32,551 nt of DNA from Gemmatimonadaceae bacterium (GTDB lineage: Bacteria; Gemmatimonadota; Gemmatimonadetes; Gemmatimonadales; Gemmatimonadaceae), in assembly GCA_019694735.1 (NCBI GenBank), contig JAIBBJ010000139.1, positions 1 to 32,551 on the forward strand, given 5' to 3'. A program made the position numbers and the translations under genes. Below are positions 6,651-14,597 of the stretch, in pieces. Each line of letters opens with the position of its first letter. The stretch's first letter is position 1. The notes under the pieces are model-generated. The model searched no databases, was not told the DNA's origin, and saw only the letters and a list, made by a program, of their open reading frames with translations.

Positions 6651-9080
6651 GTGCGCGTGCTCGTCGTCGGCGGGGGACCGGGAGGGCTCTACGCGGCGCT
6701 GCTCCTGAAGCGCCGCGACCCTGCGGCGCACGTCGAGGTGCGCGAGCGCAACCGGCCCGACGACACCTTCGGCTGGGGCGTCGTCCTCTCCGACCAGACG
6801 GTGGACAACCTCGTCGCCGCCGACCCGGCCGGGGGCGCGGCGATCCGCGACCGCCTCCATCGGTGGGACGACATCGCGGTCCACTTCGGCGGCTGCACCG
6901 TCCGCTCCGGCGGGCACGGCTTCAGCGGGATCGGCCGCCACGAGATGCTGCGGCTCCTCCATGCCCGTTGCCGCGAGGTCGGCGTGGTCCTCCGCTTCGA
7001 GACCGAGACCGACCCCGACCTCGGCGCGCTCCTCGCCCGCGAACCGTTCGACCTCGTCCTCGCCGCCGACGGCCTCAACAGCCGCGTGCGCGAGCGCTAC
7101 GCCGACGCCTTCCGGCCCGCCGTGGACCTGCGCGCCTGCCGCTACACCTGGCTCGGCACGCCGCGCCGCTTCGATGCCTTCACCTTCGACTTCGTCGAGA
7201 CGCCGCACGGCTGGTTCCAGGCCCATGCGTACCAGTTCGACGGGACGATGAGCACGTTCATCGTCGAGACGCGCCAGGAGACGTGGGAGCGCACGGGGCT
7301 CGACGCGATGGACGCCGACGCGTCCATCGCCTTCTGCGAGCGGCTCTTCGCCGCCCGTCTCGACGGCGCGCCGCTCCGCAGCAACGCCCACCATCTCCGC
7401 GGCTCCGCCGCCTGGATCCGCTTCCCGCGCATCACCTGCGCCTCGTGGGTCCACCACCTCGATGCGCCGCACGGTCGCGTGCCGGTGGTCCTCCTCGGCG
7501 ACGCCGCGCACACGGCCCACTTCTCCATCGGGTCGGGCAGCAAGCTCGCCCTCGAGGATGCGATCGCGCTCGACCGCATCCTCGCCGCACGCCCGAGCGA
7601 CACGGCAGCGGCGCTCGCGGCCTATCAGGCCGAGCGCAGTGTCGAGGTGCTCAAGCTCACCAACGCCGCGCGCAACTCGACCGAGTGGTTCGAGCACGTC
7701 GCACGCTACGCGACGCTGGCGCCCGAGCAGTTCGCCTACTCGCTGCTCACGCGCTCGCAGCGCATCTCGCACGAGAACCTGCGCCAGCGCGACGCCGGCT
7801 ACGTCGCCGCGTTCGAGCGCTGGTTCGCCGACCGCGCCACCGCGGCGGCGACCGATCCGCCGGACGCCGCCCGCGAGGGCCTCGCGTCCGCGGCGGAGCC
7901 GCCCGCGGCCGCGAGGCCGGCGCCCCCGCCGCTGCTCACGCCGTTCCGTGCGCGCGGGGTCACGCTGCCCAACCGCGTCGTCGTCTCGCCGATGGCGCAG
8001 TACTCCGCCCTCGAGGACGGGACGCCGAGCGAGTGGCACCTCGTCCACCTCGGCGCGCGCGCGAGCGGCGGCGCCGGCCTCGTGATGACGGAGATGACCT
8101 GCGTCGCCGCGGACGCGCGCATCACGCCGTGGTGCCCCGGCCTCTGGACGACCGGCCACCGCGAGGCGTGGGCGCGGGTCGTGCGCTTCGTGCACGAGTG
8201 GACACCGGCGCGGATCGGGCTGCAACTCGGGCACGCGGGCGCGAAAGGCTCCACGAGGCGGATGTGGGAGGGGATCGACCAGCCGCTCCCCGAGGGGAAC
8301 TGGCCGCTCATCGCGCCAAGCGAGACCGAGTACCTCGCCGGGGTCTCGCAGCGCGCCCGGGCGATGACCCGCGCCGACATGGACCGCGTGCGCGACGAGT
8401 TCGTCCGTGCCACGCGGCTCGGCGCCGAGGCCGGCTTCGACTGGCTCGAGCTGCACGCGGCGCACGGGTACCTGCTCAGCGCGTTCCTCTCGCCGCTCAC
8501 CAACCGGCGCACCGACGCGTACGGCGGCGATGCGGAGGCCCGCGCGCGATTCCCGCTCGAGGTGTTCGCCGCGATGCGCGCCGCGTGGCCCGCCGACCGC
8601 CCGATGTCGGTGCGGCTCTCGGCGCACGACTGGGCGCCCGGCGGCAACACGCCGGACGATGCGGTCGTGCTGGCGCGGCTGTTCAAGGCGGCGGGGGCGG
8701 ATGTCATCGACGTCTCCGCGGGCCAGGTCGTGAAGGCCGAGCAGCCGGTGTTCGGGCGCATGTGGCAGACGCCGTTCGCCGACCGCGTGCGGCAGGAGGC
8801 GGGGGTAGCCACGATCGCCGTCGGTGCGATCACCGATGCCGACCAGGCGAACGGCATCATCGCCTCCGGCCGCGCCGACCTCGTCGCCGTCGGCCGCCCG
8901 CACCTCGCGAACCCGGGGTGGTTGCTGACCGAAGCCGCCCGCTTCGGCTACGCCGGCACCGCGCCGCTCTGGCCGCCGCAGTACCGGGCGGCGAAGCAGC
9001 AGCTCGACCGGCTGATGGAGCGCGAGCGCGCGGCGATGGGCGCCGCCGCGGGCGCGCCCCCCAAGGGAGAACTCACGTGA
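6651..9080 (+). CDS. Bifunctional aryl-CoA monooxygenase/reductase (2-aminobenzoyl-CoA monooxygenase/reductase or salicylyl-CoA 5-hydroxylase type)
   Basis: 809 residues from a GTG chosen for its Shine-Dalgarno (AGGGGAT) and because MRVLVVGGGPGGLYAA begins the FAD-binding fold. Residues 1-390 are a group A flavin monooxygenase: GGGPGG at 7-12, the D140-G141 motif, and the GD motif at G283-D284 (LLGDAAHTAHF). A low-complexity Ala/Pro linker (about 398-425) leads to an Old Yellow Enzyme barrel at 428-790 (SPMAQYSALEDG, QLGHAG, ELHAAHGYLLS, SPLTNRRTDAYGG). This architecture is the one known for 2-aminobenzoyl-CoA monooxygenase/reductase of Aromatoleum/Azoarcus, which hydroxylates and then reduces the ring of anthraniloyl-CoA. 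The automatic name for relatives is salicylyl-CoA 5-hydroxylase/oxidoreductase. The aryl-CoA ligase and Rid protein downstream favour an amino-aromatic substrate. It is first in the operon. Confidence 0.87.
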   Translation: MRVLVVGGGPGGLYAALLLKRRDPAAHVEVRERNRPDDTFGWGVVLSDQTVDNLVAADPAGGAAIRDRLHRWDDIAVHFGGCTVRSGGHGFSGIGRHEMLRLLHARCREVGVVLRFETETDPDLGALLAREPFDLVLAADGLNSRVRERYADAFRPAVDLRACRYTWLGTPRRFDAFTFDFVETPHGWFQAHAYQFDGTMSTFIVETRQETWERTGLDAMDADASIAFCERLFAARLDGAPLRSNAHHLRGSAAWIRFPRITCASWVHHLDAPHGRVPVVLLGDAAHTAHFSIGSGSKLALEDAIALDRILAARPSDTAAALAAYQAERSVEVLKLTNAARNSTEWFEHVARYATLAPEQFAYSLLTRSQRISHENLRQRDAGYVAAFERWFADRATAAATDPPDAAREGLASAAEPPAAARPAPPPLLTPFRARGVTLPNRVVVSPMAQYSALEDGTPSEWHLVHLGARASGGAGLVMTEMTCVAADARITPWCPGLWTTGHREAWARVVRFVHEWTPARIGLQLGHAGAKGSTRRMWEGIDQPLPEGNWPLIAPSETEYLAGVSQRARAMTRADMDRVRDEFVRATRLGAEAGFDWLELHAAHGYLLSAFLSPLTNRRTDAYGGDAEARARFPLEVFAAMRAAWPADRPMSVRLSAHDWAPGGNTPDDAVVLARLFKAAGADVIDVSAGQVVKAEQPVFGRMWQTPFADRVRQEAGVATIAVGAITDADQANGIIASGRADLVAVGRPHLANPGWLLTEAARFGYAGTAPLWPPQYRAAKQQLDRLMERERAAMGAAAGAPPKGELT

Positions 9081-9847
9081 AGCCCCTCGCAGGAGAGCAC
9101 GTCCTCGTCACCGGCGCCAACCGCGGCATCGGCGCGGCCATCGTCCGGCATCTCGCCCGCGCGGGCGCCGACGTCTCGCTCCTCGTCCGCACCGCCGCCA
9201 CCGCGGAGCCGCTCGCGGCGGAGGTCCGCGCGGCCGGCGGCCGCGCCGTGGTCGTCACGGCGGACGTCACCGACACCGCCGCGCTCACGCGCGCCATCGG
9301 CGAGGCGGCCGCCGCGCTGGGACCGGTGCGGGTGCTCATCAACAATGCCGGCTCCGCCGAGACCGTCCCCTTCCTCAAGAGTGATGCGGCGCTCTTCCAG
9401 CGCATGCTCGCGATGCACCTCCTCGCGCCGATGCACGCCGCGCAGGCGGTGCTGCCGGCGATGCTCGCGCGCGGCGAGGGGCGCATCGTGAACGTCGCCA
9501 GCATCGCCGGGCTCGGCGGCGGCCCCTACATCGCGGCGTACGTGAGCGCGAAGCACGCCGAGATGGGGCTCACGCGTGCCCTCGCGGCCGAGTTCGCCGC
9601 CAAGGGGATCCGCGTCAACGCCGTCTGCCCGGGCTACGTGGACACCGACCTGGTCAGCGAGTCCGTCGCGCGCATCGTCACGAAGACGGGCCTCAGCGCC
9701 GAGCAGGCCCTCGCCACCATCCTCAAGGAGTCCGGCCAGCGTCGGCTCGCGACGGTGGACGAGGTGGCGGAGGCGGTGATGCGGTTCGCCCGGCCCTCCG
9801 GCACGGAGACGGGCCAGGCGGCGGTGGTGATGGGGGAGCCGGCGTGA
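9077..9847 (+). CDS. SDR family oxidoreductase (probable hydroxyacyl-CoA dehydrogenase step)
   Basis: 256 residues from a GTG overlapping the preceding stop by four bases (GTGA). It is a classical short-chain dehydrogenase: cofactor motif TGANRGIG (12-19), LINNAG at 87-92, and the full catalytic set S142, Y155 and K159 (YVSAK). [10 protein letters not shown] follows, as usual in FabG-like enzymes. In this operon it would oxidise or reduce a ring or chain hydroxyl/keto group of a CoA intermediate; which step is inference. Confidence 0.86.
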   Translation: MKPLAGEHVLVTGANRGIGAAIVRHLARAGADVSLLVRTAATAEPLAAEVRAAGGRAVVVTADVTDTAALTRAIGEAAAALGPVRVLINNAGSAETVPFLKSDAALFQRMLAMHLLAPMHAAQAVLPAMLARGEGRIVNVASIAGLGGGPYIAAYVSAKHAEMGLTRALAAEFAAKGIRVNAVCPGYVDTDLVSESVARIVTKTGLSAEQALATILKESGQRRLATVDEVAEAVMRFARPSGTETGQAAVVMGEPA

Positions 9848-10395
9848 GCACGCGCGCCCCGGCGGCGGGCACCCGGCGGCGGGCACGCGCGGCGCGTCCG
9901 CCGGTCGGTCGCGCGACGCCGCGCGACCCCGAGACGCGCCTCCAGGGCGACGACCACGAGTCGCTGCGGCTCTGGCTGCGGCTCTTCACCTGCACGACGA
10001 TGGTGGAGCGCGAGATCGACCAGCTGCTCAAGCGGTCGTTCGCCTCGTCGCTCCCGCGCTTCGACGTGCTCGCGCAGCTGGAGCGCGCGCCCGACGGCCT
10101 GCGGATGAGCGAGCTCTCCGCCGCCACGCTCAGCACCGGCGGCAACGTGACCTGGCTCGTCGCCGCGCTCGAGGACGAGGGGCACGTGCGCCGGCGGACC
10201 GCCTCCGAGGACCGCCGCGCGACCATCGTCACGCTCACCGCCGGCGGCCGCCGCCACTTCGCGGCGATGGCGCGGGCGCACGAAGCGCTGATCGTCCGGC
10301 TCCTCGCCGGCCTGAGCGCCGGCGAGCGCCGCGCCCTGCACGCCCTGCTCGGGCGCGCCAAGCAGCATCTCCGACACGAGGGGACCCCGACGTGA
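9844..10395 (+). CDS. MarR family transcriptional regulator
   Basis: 183 residues from GTG, again with a four-base overlap upstream (GTGA). Residues about 40-180 form the MarR winged-helix domain: [23 protein letters not shown], a recognition helix near 97-112 ([19 protein letters not shown]), and the wing with the conserved DRR (123-125) followed by LTAGGRRHF. The first ~35 residues are an Arg/Ala/Pro-rich tail beyond the usual MarR length. It lies inside the operon it probably controls, which would make it autoregulated through the palindrome at 6592-6609. By analogy with MarR regulators of aromatic-CoA pathways such as CouR, the ligand may be an aryl-CoA thioester; that is inference. Confidence 0.9.
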   Translation: MSTRAPAAGTRRRARAARPPVGRATPRDPETRLQGDDHESLRLWLRLFTCTTMVEREIDQLLKRSFASSLPRFDVLAQLERAPDGLRMSELSAATLSTGGNVTWLVAALEDEGHVRRRTASEDRRATIVTLTAGGRRHFAAMARAHEALIVRLLAGLSAGERRALHALLGRAKQHLRHEGTPT

Positions 10396-11234
10396 CCGAC
10401 CCGATGACCGCGATGCGCCGCCCGCTCGGCGGCCGAACGCCGACCCACTTCGACTGGGCGCTCACGCACGGCGGCCGCGTCGGCGTGATCACGCTCCGTC
10501 GCCCCGAGCGCAAGAACCCGCTCACGTTCGAATCGTACGCCGAGCTGCGCGACCTCTTCCGCGACCTCCCGTACGCGAGCGACGTCCGGGCGATCGTGCT
10601 CACCGGGGCCGGCGGGAACTTCTGCTCCGGCGGCGACGTGTTCGAGATCATCGAACCGCTCACGCGGATGGCCGTGCCCGAGCTGCTCGCCTTCACCCGC
10701 ATGACCGGTGACCTCGTGAAGGCGATGCGCGCGTGCCCGCAGCCGGTGATCGCCGCGGTGGACGGCGTGGCCGCCGGCGCCGGCGCGATCCTCGCGATGG
10801 CGAGCGACCTCCGGCTCGCGACGCCGCGCGCGCGCACGGCCTTCCTCTTCACGCGCGTCGGCCTCGCCGGCTGCGACATGGGGGCGTGCACGATCCTGCC
10901 GCGCCTCATCGGGCAGGGGCGCGCGGCGGAGCTCCTGTTCACGGGGCGCGCGATGGACGCCGCGGAGGGCGAGCGGTGGGGGTTCTACACGGCGCTCGTC
11001 GAGCCGGAACGGCTGCGCGACGAGGCCATCGCCCGCGCCGGCACGCTCGCTGACGGTCCGGCCTTCGCGCACGCGATGACCAAGCGCATGCTCGAGCAGG
11101 AGTGGAGCGTCGGCGTCGAGCAGGCGCTCGAGATGGAGGCCCAAGCGCAGGCGCTCTGCATGGGCACGCAGGACTTCCGTCGCGCCTTCGAGGCCTTCGC
11201 CGCGAAGCGCCCGCCCGTGTTCGAGGGCGACTGA
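10392..11234 (+). CDS. Enoyl-CoA hydratase/isomerase (crotonase) family protein with non-canonical active site
   Basis: 280 residues from GTG, overlapping the MarR stop by four bases. The crotonase fold is clear: [15 protein letters not shown], the oxyanion-hole block [13 protein letters not shown] (71-83), [19 protein letters not shown] (125-143) and [18 protein letters not shown]. By hand alignment the two glutamates of true enoyl-CoA hydratases are absent. I133 stands in the first position, and threonine or arginine (T154/R155) near the second. An aspartate, D162 in GCDMG, is kept, at about the place of the catalytic Asp of dienoyl-CoA isomerases and related crotonase-fold enzymes. So simple hydration is doubtful; isomerisation or hydrolytic ring opening of a cyclic ketoacyl-CoA is possible. 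The operon context supports an aromatic-derived CoA substrate. Confidence 0.85.
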   Translation: MTDPMTAMRRPLGGRTPTHFDWALTHGGRVGVITLRRPERKNPLTFESYAELRDLFRDLPYASDVRAIVLTGAGGNFCSGGDVFEIIEPLTRMAVPELLAFTRMTGDLVKAMRACPQPVIAAVDGVAAGAGAILAMASDLRLATPRARTAFLFTRVGLAGCDMGACTILPRLIGQGRAAELLFTGRAMDAAEGERWGFYTALVEPERLRDEAIARAGTLADGPAFAHAMTKRMLEQEWSVGVEQALEMEAQAQALCMGTQDFRRAFEAFAAKRPPVFEGD

Positions 11235-11257
11235 CATGCGCCGCCCCGGAAGGTCCG

Positions 11258-12490
11258 ATGCCCGCTGAACGGCCCACGCTACCCGGCCCGTCGCACCTCG
11301 AGTGGCCGTTCCTCGGCGACGAGCATCGCGCGCTCGCCGCGGAGGTGGCACGGTTCCTCGCGCACGCGCCCGCCACGGATGCCCCGGCGCACGCCCCGGC
11401 GCACGCCGACCCGCACGACCACGCGACAACGGACGCCGCCTGCCGACGCTGGGTGCGCGCGCTCGGCGACGCCGGCCTGCTGCGCCACGGCGTGCCGGCG
11501 CCGTTCGGCGCCCATCCGGCGATCTCCTCGCGGGCCCTCTGCGTCCTCCGCGAGGCCCTCGCGGCCCACGACGGCCTCGCCGACTTCGCCTTCGCGATGC
11601 AGGGGCTCGGTGCCGGTCCGATCTCGCTCGGCGGGACGCCGGCGGCGCGCGAGGCCTGGCTCCCGCGCGTGGCGAGCGGCGACGCGATCGCCGCCTTCGC
11701 GCTCTCGGAACCCGACGCGGGGTCCGATGCGGGCGCGCTCGCCTGCCGCGCCACGCGCACCGACGGCGGGTGGCGGCTCGACGGCGTCAAGACCTGGATC
11801 TCGAATGGCGGGATCGCCGACTTCTACTGCGTGTTCGCGCGCAGCGACGCTGCGTCCACCGGGGCCAAGGGCGTCAGCGCCTTCCTCGTGCCGGCGACGA
11901 CGCCGGGCCTCGACGCGAGCGCGCGCCTCGCCACCATCGCGCCGCATCCGCTCGCCACCGTCCGCCTGGACGGCTGCGTCGTCCCCATCGACCACCTGCT
12001 CGGCGAGGAGGGGCGCGGCTTCGCGCTCGCGATGCAGGTGCTCGACATCTTCCGCACGTCGGTCGCGGCCGCGGCAGTCGGTTTCGCGCGCCGGGCGCTG
12101 GCCGAGGCGCTCGGCCACGCCGGGCGGCGCGCGATGTTCGGCGGCACGCTCGGCACGCAGCCGCTCGCCCAGGCGATCCTCGGCGACATGGCGACCGACG
12201 TGGACACCGCCGCGCTCCTGACGTACCGCGCCGCCTGGCAGCGCGATGTGACCGGCACCCGCACGACGATGGTCGCGGCGATGGCGAAGCTCGGCGCGAC
12301 GGAGCTTGCGCAGCAGGTCATCGACCGCGCGGTGCAGCTGCACGGCGGGCAGGGGGTCGCGTCGGGGGCGGTCGTGGAGCGGCTCTATCGCGAGATCCGC
12401 GCACTCCGCATCTATGAAGGGGCGAGCGAGGTGCAGCGCCTGCTCATCGGGCGCGAGGCGCTGAAGGCCGCCGGCGCGGAGGGCCGATGA
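11258..12490 (+). CDS. Acyl-CoA dehydrogenase
   Basis: 410 residues from an ATG with GGAAGG four bases upstream; the longer open frame overlaps the previous gene and is not used. Visible signatures are FALSEPDAGSDAGALA and WRLDGVKTWISNGG in the middle domain, and the C-terminal YEGASEVQRLLIGREAL with the probable catalytic base E387. The N-terminal region carries a His/Pro/Ala-rich low-complexity stretch around residues 38-60. It would introduce a double bond into a CoA thioester, passing electrons to electron-transfer flavoprotein, which is not encoded here. A 23-base gap separates it from the crotonase gene, and its stop overlaps the start of the ligase gene. Confidence 0.9.
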   Translation: MPAERPTLPGPSHLEWPFLGDEHRALAAEVARFLAHAPATDAPAHAPAHADPHDHATTDAACRRWVRALGDAGLLRHGVPAPFGAHPAISSRALCVLREALAAHDGLADFAFAMQGLGAGPISLGGTPAAREAWLPRVASGDAIAAFALSEPDAGSDAGALACRATRTDGGWRLDGVKTWISNGGIADFYCVFARSDAASTGAKGVSAFLVPATTPGLDASARLATIAPHPLATVRLDGCVVPIDHLLGEEGRGFALAMQVLDIFRTSVAAAAVGFARRALAEALGHAGRRAMFGGTLGTQPLAQAILGDMATDVDTAALLTYRAAWQRDVTGTRTTMVAAMAKLGATELAQQVIDRAVQLHGGQGVASGAVVERLYREIRALRIYEGASEVQRLLIGREALKAAGAEGR

Positions 12491-14136
12491 CCGCGACATC
12501 GCATCCCAGCGCGCACCGGGACGACTGGCCGCGCCGACAGCTGCCGCCGGCGGCGGAGTGGCCGGTGCTCACCGCCGAGCCGCCGTACGCCTATCCGGCG
12601 CGCCTCAACTGCGTCACCCGCCTCCTCGATGACGCGATCGCCGACGGGCAGGGCGACCGCGTCGCGCTCGTCGTCCCCGACGCGCACGGCGGATGGACCG
12701 AGGTCAGCTACGCCTCGCTCCAGGCGGAGGTGGACGCACTCGCGCACGTACTCACGCAGGACCTCGGACTGGTGCCCGGCAACCGCGTGCTGCTGCGTGG
12801 CTTCAACGGGCAGTGGATGGCCGCCGCGTGGCTCGCGACGCTCAAGGCCGGGCTCGTCGCGGTCACGACCATGCCGCTGCTGCGCGCGAAGGAGCTCGGG
12901 GTGCTCATCGAGCGCGCGCAGGTGCAGGCCGCCCTCTGCGATGCGCGCCTCGTCGACGAGCTGCGGCACGCCCTGCGCGCCCCGCTCGCACCCGAGGCGA
13001 TCCTCTGCTGGGGCGACGCGGGCGCGCAGGGCCTCGTGGCGCGGATGGCCCGCCACGGGCGTCCCTTCCCCGCCGTCGCCACCGCCAGCGACGACGTGTG
13101 CCTCATCGCGTTCACCTCCGGTACCACCGGCGTGCCGAAGGGCTGCATGCACTTCCACCGCGATGTGCTCGCGATGTGCGACGGCTTCTCGGCGCAGGTG
13201 CTCGGCCTCCGCCCCGGGGACCGCTGCCTCGGCACGCCGCCGCTCGCCTTCACGTTCGGGCTCGGCGGGCTCCTCGCGTTCCCGCTCGCGGCGCGCGCGA
13301 GCACGGTGCTGGTCGAGAAGGCCACGCCCGAGACACTGCTCGAGACGGCCGCCGCGACCGGCGCCACCGTGACCTGGACCGCGCCGACCTTCTACCGCCA
13401 GATGGCGCTCGCGATGCAGCGCGCGCCGGGCCGCTTCGACACGCGCAGCCTCCGCGCGTCGGTCTCCGCGGGCGAGGCGCTGCCGGATGCGACACGCACG
13501 CTCTGGCGCGACGCCACCGGCCTCGAGATGCTCGACGGCATCGGCGCGACCGAGATGATCCACATCTTCATCGCGGCCGCGGGCGCCGACGTGCGCCCCG
13601 GCGCGATCGGGCGCGCCGTGCCCGGCTACACGGTGGCGATCCTCGACGACGAGCTGCGGCCGGTGCCGCCCGGCACCGTCGGGCGCCTCGCCGTGCGCGG
13701 CCCCACCGGATGCCGCTACCTCGCCGACCCGCGCCAGCGCGACTACGTGCGCGGCGGCTGGAACCTCACCGGCGACGCCGCGGTGATGGACGCCGACGGC
13801 TACGTCTTCTTCAAGGCCCGCACCGACGACCTCATCCTCTCCTCGGGCTACAACATCGGTGCACCCGAGGTGGAGGCGGCGGTGCTGCAGCATCCCGATG
13901 TCGCCGAGTGCGCGGTGGTCGGCGTGCCCGACCCCGACCGCGGCCAGGCGGTGAAGGCCTTCGTGGTGCTGCGGCCCGGCGTGACCGGCGACGACGCGCT
14001 CGCGCGCGCGCTGCAGGACTTCGTCAAGGCGACCATCGCCCCCTACAAGTATCCGCGGCTCGTGGAGTTCGTGGCCGCGCTCCCCAAGACCGACACCGGG
14101 AAGCTCCAGCGCTTCCGCCTCAAGGAGGGCACGTGA
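12487..14136 (+). CDS. Aryl-CoA ligase (benzoate/2-aminobenzoate-CoA ligase family)
   Basis: 549 residues, with an ATGA overlap at its start. It is an adenylate-forming enzyme with the phosphate-binding loop TSGTTGVPKG (210-219), the motif GIGATEM (351-357), the hinge region FKARTDDLILSSGYNIGAPEVE, and the catalytic lysine K539 in PKTDTGKLQRF. The overall form, with GIGATEMIHIF and a compact C-terminal domain, resembles benzoate- and 2-aminobenzoate-CoA ligases. It would activate the aromatic acid with ATP and CoA and so feed the FMO-OYE fusion enzyme. Anthranilate is the favoured substrate because of that partner; benzoate or salicylate cannot be excluded from sequence. Confidence 0.87.
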   Translation: MTATSHPSAHRDDWPRRQLPPAAEWPVLTAEPPYAYPARLNCVTRLLDDAIADGQGDRVALVVPDAHGGWTEVSYASLQAEVDALAHVLTQDLGLVPGNRVLLRGFNGQWMAAAWLATLKAGLVAVTTMPLLRAKELGVLIERAQVQAALCDARLVDELRHALRAPLAPEAILCWGDAGAQGLVARMARHGRPFPAVATASDDVCLIAFTSGTTGVPKGCMHFHRDVLAMCDGFSAQVLGLRPGDRCLGTPPLAFTFGLGGLLAFPLAARASTVLVEKATPETLLETAAATGATVTWTAPTFYRQMALAMQRAPGRFDTRSLRASVSAGEALPDATRTLWRDATGLEMLDGIGATEMIHIFIAAAGADVRPGAIGRAVPGYTVAILDDELRPVPPGTVGRLAVRGPTGCRYLADPRQRDYVRGGWNLTGDAAVMDADGYVFFKARTDDLILSSGYNIGAPEVEAAVLQHPDVAECAVVGVPDPDRGQAVKAFVVLRPGVTGDDALARALQDFVKATIAPYKYPRLVEFVAALPKTDTGKLQRFRLKEGT

Positions 14137-14531
14137 CCCAGCGGATCCTGCAGCCGGAGGGATGGCCGCGCCCGCGCGGCTACGCGAACGGCATCTCGTC
14201 GCCGAGCGGCCGGACGATCGTCGTCGCCGGCCAGATCGGCTGGGACACCGAGGGCCGGCTGATGCCGGGCGGCCTCGTGCCGCAGGCGCGCAAGGCGCTC
14301 GAGAACATCGTCGCCGTGCTCGCCTGCGACGGCGCGCGGCCGGAGCACATCGTCCGGCTCACGTGGTACCTCACCGACATCGCCGACTACCGCGCCTCGG
14401 GCCTCGCGCTCGGCGTCGCGTACCGGCAGGTGATGGGCAAGCACTTCCCGGCGATGACCGCCGTCGCGATCACCGCCCTCGCCGAGCCGGGTGCCGTGGT
14501 CGAGATCGAGGCGACCGCCATCGTGCCCTGA
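14133..14531 (+). CDS. Rid family (YjgF/YER057c/UK114) protein lacking the catalytic arginine
   Basis: 132 residues from GTG, overlapping the ligase stop by four bases. The Rid fold is evident: GYANGISSPSGRTIVVAGQIGWD, ALENIVAVLACDGARPEHIVRLTWYLTD and the final VVEIEATAIV strand. At the position of the catalytic arginine (RPAR in the canonical protein at 5427-5813) this one has FPAMTAV, with methionine M108. It therefore resembles the arginine-less Rid4-7 groups, which are not active on 2-aminoacrylate and are often tied to specific pathways. Placed after an aryl-CoA ligase and an anthraniloyl-CoA-type monooxygenase, it may act on the enamine nitrogen of a cyclic CoA intermediate. This is inference. 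Confidence 0.86.
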   Translation: MTQRILQPEGWPRPRGYANGISSPSGRTIVVAGQIGWDTEGRLMPGGLVPQARKALENIVAVLACDGARPEHIVRLTWYLTDIADYRASGLALGVAYRQVMGKHFPAMTAVAITALAEPGAVVEIEATAIVP

Positions 14532-14558
14532 CCCCGACGCCACGCGGCCATGGGCCGC

Positions 14559-14586
14559 TTGACGCCTTCCCCCCGCGCCGCATCTT
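14559..14586 (+). promoter_or_regulatory. Possible internal promoter before the KAS III gene
   Basis: TTGACG (14559-14564) and CATCTT (14581-14586) are spaced 16 bases apart, in the 66-base gap between the Rid and KAS III genes. The -10 match is weak. The ATG at 14598 follows 11 bases after it, and there is no evident Shine-Dalgarno. Confidence 0.35.
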
Positions 14587-14597
14587 CCCGCCTCACG

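Noticed and set aside
6863-9076. Long upstream extension of the SDR frame across the monooxygenase gene
   Set aside because: The upstream part is low-complexity Arg/Ala and overlaps the FMO-OYE gene. The real SDR starts at the GTG at 9077, where the Rossmann motif begins.
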